DNA of 34,932 nucleotides from an uncultured Prevotella sp. (GCA_900762125.1 CAAFFL010000087.1:1-34932), one strand, 5' to 3'. Numbered from the stretch's first letter, positions 22,626 through 31,335 are shown. Translations and numbers: made by a program. The notes: generated by a model from the letters alone, not told the origin.

Positions 22626-23321
22626 ATGTGGTTAATCAATTCTCCAATTGGTAGAAAAGTTGTGATGTCGGTCACCGGCATCTGCCTCATTCTTTTCTTG
22701 ACCTTCCATTGCTGCATGAATGTTGCGGCGTTCTTCTCTGGTGACGCCTACAACATGATTTGCGCATTCCTGGGTTCTAACTGGTATGCCGTGATCGGTA
22801 CGCTCGGTCTTGCCTTTTTGGCCGTGTGTCACATCGTCTACGCATTCATCCTCACTGCGCAGAACCGCCGTGCCCGCGGCCCGCAGCGCTATGAGGTGAC
22901 AAGCCGCCGTCCTGAGGTGAGCTGGGCATCGCAGAACATGCTCGTGCTCGGTCTGATCATCGTCGTCGGCCTGCTGCTGCATCTCTACAACTTCTGGGCA
23001 CACATGATGCTCGCCGAGTTCACTGGCGCCACGAACGTCATCTCTCCGACGGATGGCTTCGGCTGGATCCAGCAGACCTTCAGCAACCCGGTGTTCTCTA
23101 TCCTCTATCTCATCTGGATCTGCGCCCTGTGGTTCCACCTGAGCCACGGCTTCTGGAGTGCCATGCACACCTTGGGCTGGAGCGGCAAGATCTGGCTGAG
23201 CCGTTGGCAGACCATCGGCATCATCTATGTGTCGATCCTGATGGCTGTCTTCGCCATCCTCATCCTGAGCTTCTGGCTGGGCTTCGCCCCGAGCATGTGC
23301 TCTGGTGCATGTTGTGCATAA
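22626..23321 (+). CDS. sdhC: succinate dehydrogenase/fumarate reductase cytochrome b subunit
   Basis: Membrane anchor of complex II, binding haem b and quinone. The 231-residue protein has five hydrophobic segments (about residues 14-37, 55-78, 102-125, 150-175 and 195-220), the plan of the single-anchor-subunit diheme type known from Bacteroides and Wolinella. Histidines suited as haem ligands lie in several of these (FHCCMNV, CHIVYAF, LLHLYNFWAH, FHLSHGFWSAMHTLGW). The start follows a long leader from a strong promoter. sdhA begins 31 bases later. In anaerobic Bacteroidales this complex normally works as a fumarate reductase with menaquinol, feeding succinate and propionate formation. Confidence 0.95.
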   Translation: MWLINSPIGRKVVMSVTGICLILFLTFHCCMNVAAFFSGDAYNMICAFLGSNWYAVIGTLGLAFLAVCHIVYAFILTAQNRRARGPQRYEVTSRRPEVSWASQNMLVLGLIIVVGLLLHLYNFWAHMMLAEFTGATNVISPTDGFGWIQQTFSNPVFSILYLIWICALWFHLSHGFWSAMHTLGWSGKIWLSRWQTIGIIYVSILMAVFAILILSFWLGFAPSMCSGACCA

Positions 23322-23352
23322 CGTCAATCATCACTCAAAAACAAATACTATT

Positions 23353-25299
23353 ATGTCACAGATAGATTCAAGAATTCCAGAAGGCCCGCTGGCCGAAAAA
23401 TGGACCAATTATAAAGCTCACCAGAAACTGGTGAACCCCGCTAACAAGCGTAAGCTCGACATCATCGTCGTCGGTACGGGTCTGGCTGGTGCCAGCGCAG
23501 CCGCATCGCTCGGCGAGATGGGCTTCCACGTGATCAACTTCTGCATCCAGGACTCTCCGCGCCGTGCACACTCCATCGCAGCACAGGGCGGTATCAACGC
23601 AGCGAAGAACTACCAGAATGACGGCGATGCTGTCTACCGTCTATTCTACGACACCATCAAGGGCGGTGACTACCGTGCTCGTGAGGCCAACGTCTACCGT
23701 CTGGCCGAGGTGAGCGCCAACATCATCGACCAGTGCGTCGCCCAGGGTGTGCCGTTCGCACGTGAGTATGGTGGCATGCTGGCCAACCGTTCGTTCGGTG
23801 GTGTGCAGGTCAGCCGTACGTTCTATGCCAAGGGCCAGACCGGTCAGCAGCTGCTGCTCGGTGCCTACAGCTCCCTGATGAAAGAGGTGAATAACGGTAC
23901 CGTCGAGCTCCATACCCGTACGGAGATGGAGGACGTCGTCATCATCGACGGCCGTGCACGCGGTATCATTGCCAAGAACCTCGTCACGGGCAAGCTCGAG
24001 CGCTATGCTGCTCATGCCGTCTGCCTCGCTACGGGTGGCTATGGCAACACCTACTTCCTGTCTACCAATGCTATGGGCTGCAACTGTACGGCCGCTGTCC
24101 AGGCTTACCGCAAGGGCGCCTACTTTGCTAACCCCTGCTTCGTGCAGATCCACCCGACGTGTATCCCTGTCCACGGCGACAAGCAGTCGAAGCTGACCCT
24201 GATGTCGGAGTCGCTGCGTAACGATGGCCGCATCTGGGTGCCGAAGAAGCTGGAGGATGCCAAGAAGCTGCAGAAGGGTGAGCTCCTCGGCCGCGACATC
24301 CCTGAGGAGGACCGCGACTACTATCTCGAGCGCCGCTATCCTGCCTTTGGTAACCTCGTTCCCCGTGACGTTGCTTCGCGTGCCGCTAAGGAGCGTACGG
24401 ACAAGGGCTACGGCGTGAACAACACTGGTCTGGCAGTGTTCCTCGACTTCTCCGAGGCTTTCCAGCGTCTGGGCCGCAAGCGTGTCGACGACCGCTATGG
24501 CAACCTCTTTGATATGTACCAGGAGATCACCGACGTTGATCCGCACGACAACCCGATGATGATCTTCCCCGCCATCCACTACACCATGGGCGGCCTGTGG
24601 GTCGACTACGAGCTGCAGACCTCTGTCAAGGGCCTCTTCGCCCTCGGCGAGTGCAACTTCTCCGACCACGGTGCTAACCGCCTCGGTGCTTCCGCACTGA
24701 TGCAGGGTCTGAGCGATGGCTACTTCGTGATTCCTTACACCATGCAGAACTATCTGGCCGACCAGATCACCGTGCCCCACTTCTCCACCGATGCTCCCGA
24801 GTTTGAGGAGGCTGAGAAGGCAGTGCAGGCCGAGATCGACCGCATCTATAACATCAAGGGCGACGAGAGTGTTGACTCCATCCACAAGAAGCTCTACCAC
24901 ATCATGTGGGACTATGTGGGCATGGCCCGCAACGCCGAGGGTCTGAAGAAGGCTCTCCAGATGCTGAAGGACATCCGCAAGGAGTTCAACGAGCACGTCC
25001 GTATCCCCGGTGCCAAGGAGGGTCTGAATGTCGAGCTCGACAAGGCCATCCATCTTCGCGACTTCATCACCATGGGTGAGCTCATCGCTTACGATGCCCT
25101 GGAGCGCAACGAGAGCTGCGGCGGACACTTCCGCGAGGAGAGCCAGACCGAGGATGGCGAGGCTAAGCGCGACGATGAGAACTACATGTACGTAGCTTGC
25201 TGGAAGTACCAGGGCTCCGACGACGTGGCCCCCGAGCTGCTCAAGGAGGACCTGAACTACCAGTACATCAAGGTGCAGACCAGAAATTACAAATCATAA
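23353..25299 (+). CDS. sdhA: succinate dehydrogenase/fumarate reductase flavoprotein subunit
   Basis: Catalytic subunit that interconverts succinate and fumarate using covalently bound FAD. The 648-residue product starts at the ATG at 23353; an upstream GTG at 23305 overlaps sdhC and is not needed. The FAD-binding motif is VVGTGLAGASAA (about residues 39-50). The likely FAD-attachment histidine is His73 in RRAHSIAAQGG. Substrate-site motifs include QIHPTCIPVHG and the later IHYTMGGLWVDYE, followed by GLFALGECNFSDHGANRLGASALMQ. The helical and C-terminal domains follow. sdhB starts 15 bases after the stop. The gene order C-A-B matches the Bacteroides operon. Confidence 0.98.
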   Translation: MSQIDSRIPEGPLAEKWTNYKAHQKLVNPANKRKLDIIVVGTGLAGASAAASLGEMGFHVINFCIQDSPRRAHSIAAQGGINAAKNYQNDGDAVYRLFYDTIKGGDYRAREANVYRLAEVSANIIDQCVAQGVPFAREYGGMLANRSFGGVQVSRTFYAKGQTGQQLLLGAYSSLMKEVNNGTVELHTRTEMEDVVIIDGRARGIIAKNLVTGKLERYAAHAVCLATGGYGNTYFLSTNAMGCNCTAAVQAYRKGAYFANPCFVQIHPTCIPVHGDKQSKLTLMSESLRNDGRIWVPKKLEDAKKLQKGELLGRDIPEEDRDYYLERRYPAFGNLVPRDVASRAAKERTDKGYGVNNTGLAVFLDFSEAFQRLGRKRVDDRYGNLFDMYQEITDVDPHDNPMMIFPAIHYTMGGLWVDYELQTSVKGLFALGECNFSDHGANRLGASALMQGLSDGYFVIPYTMQNYLADQITVPHFSTDAPEFEEAEKAVQAEIDRIYNIKGDESVDSIHKKLYHIMWDYVGMARNAEGLKKALQMLKDIRKEFNEHVRIPGAKEGLNVELDKAIHLRDFITMGELIAYDALERNESCGGHFREESQTEDGEAKRDDENYMYVACWKYQGSDDVAPELLKEDLNYQYIKVQTRNYKS

Positions 25300-25314
25300 C
25301 AAAGGAATCAGACA

Positions 25315-26070
25315 ATGGATACAAATATTTCATTCACACTTAAAGTTTGGCGCCAGAACGGTCCGCAGGCTGAAGGCCACTTCGATACGTTCGAGATGAA
25401 GGACATCCCTGGCGACACCTCCTTCCTGGAGATGCTCGATATCCTCAACGAGCAGCTCATCGAGGATAACAAGGAGCCGTTCGTCTTCGATCACGACTGC
25501 CGCGAGGGTATCTGCGGAATGTGCTCACTCTACATCAATGGCCATCCTCATGGTCCCGCACAGGGCGCTACGACCTGCCAGCTCTACATGCGTCGCTTCC
25601 ACGATGGCGACGTCATCACCGTGGAGCCGTGGCGTTCAGCAGCCTTCCCTGTGATCAAGGACTGCATGGTCGACCGCTCTGCCTTCGACAAGATCATCGC
25701 TGCCGGCGGCTACACCACCGTTCGTACTGGTCAGGCTCAGGATGCCAACAACATCCTCATTGGCAAGGACGTCGCTGACGAGGCTATGGACTGCGCAACG
25801 TGCATCGGCTGTGGCGCCTGCGTCGCTGCCTGCAAGAACGGCTCAGCCATGCTCTTCGTCTCGTCGAAGGTCAGCCAGTTTGCACTGCTGCCGCAGGGTC
25901 GTCCTGAGGCTGCCCGTCGTGCAAAGGCTATGGTTGCGAAGATGGAGGAGCTCGGCTTCGGTAACTGCACGAACACCCGCGCTTGCGAGGCCGAGTGCCC
26001 GAAGAACGAGTCTATCGCCAACATCGCACGCCTGAACCGCGAGTTCATCAAGGCAAAGCTGGCAGACTAA
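25315..26070 (+). CDS. sdhB: succinate dehydrogenase/fumarate reductase iron-sulfur subunit
   Basis: Carries electrons between the flavin and the haem/quinone sites. The 251-residue product has an N-terminal ferredoxin-like domain with [2Fe-2S] ligands Cys62, Cys67, Cys70 and Cys88 (CREGICGMC). The C-terminal domain has CATCIGCGACVAAC (Cys160, 163, 166, 169, 173) and NCTNTRACEAECPKN (Cys218, 224, 228) for the [4Fe-4S] and [3Fe-4S] clusters. The start follows the sdhA stop by 12 bases after a purine-rich stretch. A mosaic repeat and a strong terminator end the operon. Confidence 0.98.
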   Translation: MDTNISFTLKVWRQNGPQAEGHFDTFEMKDIPGDTSFLEMLDILNEQLIEDNKEPFVFDHDCREGICGMCSLYINGHPHGPAQGATTCQLYMRRFHDGDVITVEPWRSAAFPVIKDCMVDRSAFDKIIAAGGYTTVRTGQAQDANNILIGKDVADEAMDCATCIGCGACVAACKNGSAMLFVSSKVSQFALLPQGRPEAARRAKAMVAKMEELGFGNCTNTRACEAECPKNESIANIARLNREFIKAKLAD

Positions 26071-26082
26071 AAAACTCTCTCT

Positions 26083-26140
26083 TCCCCAAGCCCCCTCTCC
26101 CCATCGCTTCGCTATGGGAGAGGGGGATGTGAGTTACTGG
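26083..26140. repeat. mosaic repeat copy after sdhB
   Basis: CCCCAAGCCCCCTCTCCCC, a loop containing ATCGCTTCGCTAT, and GGGAGAGGGGGATGTGAG form a G/C-rich hairpin. It is followed by CAAGCTATTC-AGA. The same tail, CAAGCTATTCCAGA, follows the copy at 31104, showing that the conserved element is longer than the hairpin itself. Confidence 0.8.
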
Positions 26141-26171
26141 GGCAAGCTATTCGAGAAATACCATAATATTA

Positions 26172-26211
26172 AAAAAGGCCCGTGAGTCGATTAAGATTCA
26201 CGGGCTTTTTT
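26172..26211 (+). terminator. intrinsic terminator of the sdhCAB operon
   Basis: GCCCGTGA (26178-26185) pairs with TCACGGGC (26198-26205), extended inwards by three more pairs including a G-T, with a 6-base loop. AAAAAA flanks on the left and TTTTTT on the right. The next promoter starts two bases after the T tract. Confidence 0.92.
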
Positions 26212-26212
26212 G

Positions 26213-26221
26213 TACCTTTGC
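26213..26221 (+). promoter_or_regulatory. promoter -7 element of the SpmAB-like gene
   Basis: TACCTTTGC matches the consensus and lies only 8 bases before the ATG at 26230, so the transcript would be nearly leaderless. The -33 region would fall inside the preceding terminator hairpin. Confidence 0.6.
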
Positions 26222-26229
26222 AACCAAGT

Positions 26230-27462
26230 ATGGTACTGAATTATATTTGGATAGCGTTTTTCCTCATTGCGTTCGTCGTGGCGTTGGTGCGGCTGGTGCT
26301 CTTTGGCGACACCGCAGTGTTCCCGGCCATGATGGACTCTACGTTTACATCGTCAAAGGACGCCTTCGAGATCTCCATCGGTCTGACGGGTGTCCTCGCC
26401 CTGTGGCTGGGCATCATGAAGATTGGTGAGCGTGCGGGACTCATCAATTCTCTGGCACGTGTGCTCTCGCCGGTGTTCACGAAGCTCTTCCCCGACATCC
26501 CCAAAGGCCACCCCGCCATGGGCTCCATCTTCATGAACATCGCCGCGAACATGCTCGGCCTCGACAATGCCGCCACGCCTCTCGGCCTGAAGGCGATGGC
26601 GCAGATGCAAGAGCTCAACACGAAGAAGGACACGGCGACAAATCCGATGATCATGTTCCTCGTGCTGAACACCTCCGGCCTGACCCTCATCCCCGTGACG
26701 ATTATGAACTATCGCTCGCAGCTTGGCGCCGCGCAGCCCACGGATGTCTTCATCCCGATTCTCATCGCTACCTTCGTCGCTACCCTTGTCGGTATCATCG
26801 TCACCTCCCTCTATCAGCGCATCAACCTCCTCAACCCCACGCTGCTGCTGACGCTGCTCGGAATGTCCGGCTTTTGTGCCGCCGTTGTCTGGGGCTTCAT
26901 GCAGCTCTCTGCCGAGATGATGAACACCGTGAGTATCTCCGTGACGGGTGTGCTGCTCATGACCATCATCTGTGGTTTCATCACGACGGGACTCTTCAAG
27001 AAGATCAACGTCTATGATGCCTTCGTCGATGGCGCTAAGGAAGGCTTCACGACGGCCGTGCGCATCATCCCCTACCTCGTGGCGTTCCTCGTCGCCATTG
27101 CCGTGTTCCGTGCCTCCGGTGCCATGGATGCGTTGATGGACGGTATGCGTGGCGCCATCGCCAGCATCGGCGTCGATGCCCGTTGGGTCGACGGTATGCC
27201 GACGGCACTGATGAAGCCTCTCTCCGGCTCCGGTGCCCGCGGCATGATGCTCGATGCGATGAAGGAGTACGGTCCCGACTCGTTCGTTGGCCGCCTGAGT
27301 TGCCTGTTCCAGGGCTCCACCGACACCACCTTTTATATATTGGCCGTCTACTTCGGCAGTGTGAACATCAAGTACACGCGGCACGCTGTGGCCTGCGGTT
27401 TGCTTGCCGATTTGGCGGGCGTCATCGCGGCAATATTCATCTGCTACCTCTTCTTTGGATAA
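26230..27462 (+). CDS. SpmA-SpmB-like fused nucleoside-recognition (Gate) domain membrane protein
   Basis: Polytopic inner-membrane protein of 410 residues from the ATG at 26230. An upstream TTG lies inside the sdh terminator and is rejected. The N-terminal half resembles spore maturation protein A, with conserved NIAANMLGLDNAATPLGLKAM (about residues 103-123). The C-terminal half resembles SpmB, with KPLSGSGARGMMLDAM (about 328-343) and FQGSTDTTFYILAVYFGSVN near the end. About ten hydrophobic segments are present. In Bacillus these are two proteins needed for spore core dehydration; Bacteroidetes do not make spores, so its role here is unknown and may be transport. It heads a close run of three genes (gaps of 6 and 12 bases). 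Confidence 0.87.
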   Translation: MVLNYIWIAFFLIAFVVALVRLVLFGDTAVFPAMMDSTFTSSKDAFEISIGLTGVLALWLGIMKIGERAGLINSLARVLSPVFTKLFPDIPKGHPAMGSIFMNIAANMLGLDNAATPLGLKAMAQMQELNTKKDTATNPMIMFLVLNTSGLTLIPVTIMNYRSQLGAAQPTDVFIPILIATFVATLVGIIVTSLYQRINLLNPTLLLTLLGMSGFCAAVVWGFMQLSAEMMNTVSISVTGVLLMTIICGFITTGLFKKINVYDAFVDGAKEGFTTAVRIIPYLVAFLVAIAVFRASGAMDALMDGMRGAIASIGVDARWVDGMPTALMKPLSGSGARGMMLDAMKEYGPDSFVGRLSCLFQGSTDTTFYILAVYFGSVNIKYTRHAVACGLLADLAGVIAAIFICYLFFG

Positions 27463-27468
27463 TATATT

Positions 27469-28959
27469 ATGGCTAATTTAAAGTCGTTAATGAAGGACAC
27501 CGCCATCTATGGCATCAGCACCATAGCCTCGCGGTTCATCAACTACCTGTTGGTCCCCATCGAGACCTTCGCCTGGGCTGCCAAGGGCGGCCAGTATGGC
27601 ATCATCACGAATGTCTACAGCTACATCGCCATCCTCATCATCCTCCTGACATTTGGCATGGAGACGACGTTCTTCCGCTTCTCCAACAAGGAGGGCGAAG
27701 ACGCGCGGATGGTCTACTCCACCGCCCTCCGCATGGTCGGTGCGGTGGTGCTCGTCTTTCTGGCCATCGTCCTCGCGTTCCTGCAGCCCATCGCTGGCGC
27801 CATGGGCTATGCCGAGCATCCGTGGTACATCGGCACGATGGCCATCTGCGTCGGCATCGACGCCTGGTCGTGCATCCTCTTCGACTACCTTCGCTACCAG
27901 CATAAGGCCATCAAGTTTGCAGCGCTGAAGATTGCGAACATCGGTATCAACATCGCCGTTCTCTGCCTCTTCCTCGTCGTCTTCCGCAAGCTCCACCTCA
28001 ATGTCTTTGGCCTCTACGATGCCAACTTTGTCCCCGATGTTGGCATCGTGTTCTATGTCAACCTCTTCTGCTCCGTCGTCACCCTTCTGCTCCTTGCCAA
28101 GGAGATGCGCGGCCTGGGCTATGGATTCGACGGCAAGCTCTGCCGTCGCATGCTCGGCTACACGTGGCCGATGCTCATCCTCGGCATCGCCGGACAGCTC
28201 AACCAGAGTGCCTCGCAGATCCTCTTCCCTTACCTCTTCGACGGCACCGCGCTCGACGGCAAGGTGCAGCTCGGCATCTATGGCGGCTGCATCAAGATTG
28301 CGATGATCATGGTCATCATCACCCAGGCGTTCCGCTTCGCCTACGAGCCGTTCGTCTTTGGCAACAAGGACGCCGACAAGAAGCAGACCTACGCCAAGGT
28401 GATGAAGTTCTACATCATGTTCGTGCTCCTCGCCTACCTCTGCGTCATCGCCTATCTCGACATCCTGCGCTACTTCGTCGCACCGTCCTACTGGGAAGGT
28501 CTGAAGATTGTTCCCATCACGATGGCCGCGGAGATCATGTTCGGCATCTATTTCAACCTCTCCTTCTGGTACAAGCTCACCGACCGCACCATCTGGGGCG
28601 CCTATTTCAGTGGCCTGGGCTGCGTGGTGCTCATCACAATGGACATCCTGCTCATCCCCCATTTCAGCTATATGGCGTGCGCCTGGGCAGGCTTTGCGGC
28701 CTACGGCATCAGTATGGTCGCCAGCTATGTCTTTGGTCAGAAATACTATCCCATCAACTATCCGATAAAGGACATCATGGTCTATGTCGTGGCCGCCTTC
28801 GTGCTGTTCTGTGGGATGTACTTCACCAACCTCTACCTCACGACGCTGCCGAGCCTCTTGATTAATACGGTGCTCCTCGTGGCTTATGTTGCCCTTGTTA
28901 TCAAGCGCGACCTGCCATTAAGCAGTCTCCCTATTATCGGAAAGAAATTCAAAAAATAA
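27469..28959 (+). CDS. MOP-superfamily polysaccharide/oligosaccharide flippase-like protein
   Basis: Integral membrane protein of 496 residues with about 12-14 hydrophobic segments and short charged loops. The N-terminus (LMKDTAIYGISTIASRFINYLLVPI) resembles that of Wzx/RfbX-type lipid-linked oligosaccharide flippases and related MOP exporters. The region ETTFFRFSNKEGED following the second membrane segment is also typical of Bacteroidetes members. It would move a lipid-linked glycan across the inner membrane. No glycosyltransferases lie in the window to identify the glycan. It starts 6 bases after the SpmAB-like gene and ends 12 bases before the S46 peptidase, so the three are probably one transcript. 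Confidence 0.83.
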   Translation: MANLKSLMKDTAIYGISTIASRFINYLLVPIETFAWAAKGGQYGIITNVYSYIAILIILLTFGMETTFFRFSNKEGEDARMVYSTALRMVGAVVLVFLAIVLAFLQPIAGAMGYAEHPWYIGTMAICVGIDAWSCILFDYLRYQHKAIKFAALKIANIGINIAVLCLFLVVFRKLHLNVFGLYDANFVPDVGIVFYVNLFCSVVTLLLLAKEMRGLGYGFDGKLCRRMLGYTWPMLILGIAGQLNQSASQILFPYLFDGTALDGKVQLGIYGGCIKIAMIMVIITQAFRFAYEPFVFGNKDADKKQTYAKVMKFYIMFVLLAYLCVIAYLDILRYFVAPSYWEGLKIVPITMAAEIMFGIYFNLSFWYKLTDRTIWGAYFSGLGCVVLITMDILLIPHFSYMACAWAGFAAYGISMVASYVFGQKYYPINYPIKDIMVYVVAAFVLFCGMYFTNLYLTTLPSLLINTVLLVAYVALVIKRDLPLSSLPIIGKKFKK

Positions 28960-28971
28960 CACTATAATTAT

Positions 28972-31089
28972 ATGAGAATCTCAGCAAACAGGCACATCGC
29001 CGTTTTACTCTTTTCCCTTTTCACCCTTCTGCCCTTCCAGGCAAAGGCCGACGAGGGTATGTGGACGCTTTATAACCTTCCGCAGGCCGTCTACAACCAG
29101 ATGCAGCAGGAAGGCTTCCAGTTGCCCTACGACGCCCTCTACCGTGACTCCAATGCCGTCATGCGCGCCGTGGTGCAGTTCTCCGGCTATTGCTCCGGCG
29201 TCGTCGTGAGCCCCGACGGCCTCGTCTTCACCAACCATCACTGTGGCTTCGAGTCCATCCGCTCCCACTCGACGGTGGAGCACGACTATATGCTCAACGG
29301 CTTCTATGCCAAGACCTACGCTGACGAGCTGCCCAACGAGGACATGTTCGTCGCCTTCATGCTCCGCCAGGAGGACGTCACGGCGCAGCTCCAGGCCCAT
29401 GGCATCGACCACATGGACGCCACCCGTCGCGCCGTCCTCATCGACTCTCTCGAGCAGGCACTGACCTCCCGGGCACGTCAGCAGGACTCGTCGACCTACG
29501 TTGTCGTCGATGCGTTCTATGAGGGCAACAAGTATTTCGCCACCACCTACCAGCAGTTCAACGACATCCGCCTCGTCTTCGCCGTGCCGAAGAGCATGGG
29601 AAAGTTCGGTGGCGAGACCGACAACTGGATGTGGCCGCGGCAGACGTGCGACTTCTCCGTCTTCCGCATCTATGCCAATCCGAAGACCAATGGCCCGGCC
29701 GAATATTCCAAGGACAACGTCCCCTACCACCCGAAGAACTGGGCCCGCGTGTCACTCGATGGCTATAAGGACGGTGACTTCGCCATGACGATGGGCTATC
29801 CCGGCTCCACGGAGCGCTATCTCTCCAGCTATGGCATCGAGCAGATGCGCATGACGAATGCTGTCCGCGCCCAGGCCCGTGGCGTGAAGCAGGACGTCAT
29901 GACGCGCCACATGCGTGCCTCGGAGGCTGTCCGCATCAAGTACGACTCCAAGTTTGCCCAGAGCTCCAACTACTGGAAAAACTCCATCGGCATGAACAAG
30001 TGCATCGACTCCATCGGCCTCATCCGCCAGAAACGCGAGTTTGAGCATCGTATTGCGGCGTTCGTCGACTCCACGGGCTACCTGAAGGACAGCCTCGATT
30101 TCGGCGTCATGAAGCGCCTCTATGCCGCCAACAGCACCGCCATGCACGACCAGCTGCTCCTCAACGAGTCGTTCCGCCGCACCAATGAGCTCTGTACACG
30201 AGCCCTGCACGCCGCCTCCGACAGTCATAAGGCCGGCGGCATCGTCACCTTCGACGACGACCAGCAGACGTGGGATGCCGCCCTCGACAAGGAGGTCCTT
30301 GCCGTGATGCTCAAGAACTATCGTGAGCAGGTTGCCGACAAGGCCAACCTCCCCAAGTTCTATCAGACCATTGAGAAGAAGTACAAGGGCGACTACACCC
30401 GTTTCGTCGAGGATACCTGGCGCAAGACGGTGCTGATGAAGAACCACGAGGCTATTGCCACCTCTACAACGAAGTTCACGAAAGACCCCGGTGTCGTCCT
30501 GGGCCGCGACATCATGGCCGTGCGCGACCGTCTGCAGACACAGCTCATGCATCAGGCCGACAGCATCGCCACGCAGGAGCGTTGGCTCTGCCGTGCGAAG
30601 ATCCGCATGGAGGAGGACCTGCCACACTACAGCGATGCCAACTTCACCATGCGCCTGAGCTACGGCCAGGTGTGTGGATTTGAGCTCGGTGGCCGTCCCT
30701 CCGGCTACTACACAGAGGCGTCCTCCATCGTCCGGAAGATGCAGCAGGGCGACCAGGGCGTCATCGACTATCAGGCCGAGCCCGTCATGCACCGGCTGAT
30801 GTCAGCCACGGAGTTTGGTCCTTACCTCGACAAGACCACCGGCAAGATGCAGCTCTGCCTCCTGACGAACAACGACATCACCGGCGGCAACAGTGGCTCA
30901 CCGCTCTTCGACGGACGTGGTCGCCTCATCGGTCTGGCCTTCGACGGCAACTGGGACTCCCTCTCCAGTGACATCAACTTCGACCGTCGCCTGGCGCGTT
31001 GCATCTCCGTCGACATCCGTTACGTGCTCTACCTCATGGACAGCTGGGGACATGCCCACCGGCTGCTCAGTGAGGTGCTGGGCTACTAA
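28972..31089 (+). CDS. dpp7: S46-family dipeptidyl-peptidase, DPP7-type
   Basis: Exported serine peptidase that releases dipeptides from the N-termini of oligopeptides, a key step in amino-acid use by asaccharolytic and proteolytic Bacteroidales. The 705-residue product has a signal peptide (about residues 1-26, ending FQAKA). A chymotrypsin-like domain is split by a large helical insertion. The triad region shows FTNHHCGF (His near 89-90), GGETDNWMWPR (Asp) and TGGNSGSP (Ser641). The residue 18 positions after the serine is Gly659; in DPP7 this is Gly and in the acidic-specific DPP11 it is Arg. Broad hydrophobic P1 preference is therefore expected. It is the last gene of a three-gene run; a repeat and hairpin terminator follow. 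Confidence 0.94.
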   Translation: MRISANRHIAVLLFSLFTLLPFQAKADEGMWTLYNLPQAVYNQMQQEGFQLPYDALYRDSNAVMRAVVQFSGYCSGVVVSPDGLVFTNHHCGFESIRSHSTVEHDYMLNGFYAKTYADELPNEDMFVAFMLRQEDVTAQLQAHGIDHMDATRRAVLIDSLEQALTSRARQQDSSTYVVVDAFYEGNKYFATTYQQFNDIRLVFAVPKSMGKFGGETDNWMWPRQTCDFSVFRIYANPKTNGPAEYSKDNVPYHPKNWARVSLDGYKDGDFAMTMGYPGSTERYLSSYGIEQMRMTNAVRAQARGVKQDVMTRHMRASEAVRIKYDSKFAQSSNYWKNSIGMNKCIDSIGLIRQKREFEHRIAAFVDSTGYLKDSLDFGVMKRLYAANSTAMHDQLLLNESFRRTNELCTRALHAASDSHKAGGIVTFDDDQQTWDAALDKEVLAVMLKNYREQVADKANLPKFYQTIEKKYKGDYTRFVEDTWRKTVLMKNHEAIATSTTKFTKDPGVVLGRDIMAVRDRLQTQLMHQADSIATQERWLCRAKIRMEEDLPHYSDANFTMRLSYGQVCGFELGGRPSGYYTEASSIVRKMQQGDQGVIDYQAEPVMHRLMSATEFGPYLDKTTGKMQLCLLTNNDITGGNSGSPLFDGRGRLIGLAFDGNWDSLSSDINFDRRLARCISVDIRYVLYLMDSWGHAHRLLSEVLGY

Positions 31090-31103
31090 AATACAACCCT
31101 TCA

Positions 31104-31165
31104 GCCCCCCTCCCCATCGCTACGCTCGGAGAGAGGGGGAGTAAGTATGTGAGACAAGCTATTCC
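31104..31165. repeat. mosaic repeat copy after the S46 gene, left arm
   Basis: CCCCCCTCCCCATCGCTACG and GGAGAGAGGGGGAG form a G/C-rich hairpin, then GAGACAAGCTATTCCAGA matches the tail of the copy at 26083. Together with the reversed copy at 31250-31333 it brackets a terminator. Confidence 0.8.
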
Positions 31166-31183
31166 AGAGGACTCTCCAATAAA

Positions 31184-31228
31184 ACAAGGCGCCTATCCCT
31201 GCAATCCATGCAGAGGTAGGCGCCTTGT
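31184..31228 (+). terminator. terminator after the S46 peptidase gene
   Basis: ACAAGGCGCCTA (31184-31195) pairs perfectly with TAGGCGCCTTGT (31217-31228). A second small stem, CTGCA/TGCAG, lies in the 21-base loop. TGTTT follows on the plus strand and AAAA precedes it. Confidence 0.82.
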
Positions 31229-31249
31229 TGTTTATCTATGTAATTTACT

Positions 31250-31333
31250 CACCCTCTCTCCGAACGAGGAACGAGCGATGGGGAGAGTGGGTCGGGGGAA
31301 GAGGGGCTTAGAAGGGGTCTGGGGGAGAGGCTT
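31250..31333. repeat. mosaic repeat copy, reversed right arm
   Basis: Read on the minus strand it contains CCTCTCCCCCAGACCCC, AAGCCCCTCTTCCCC and a CTCCCCATCGCTCGTTCCTCG loop like those at 15658 and 26099. It is in the opposite orientation to the copy at 31104. No supported gene lies in the whole 347-base gap from 31090 to 31436. Confidence 0.75.
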
Positions 31334-31335
31334 TA

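Noticed and set aside
23526..23542. CACGTG in sdhA as a third parS site
   Set aside because: Only the central hexamer matches; the flanks differ from the parS palindrome, and it is inside conserved coding sequence.
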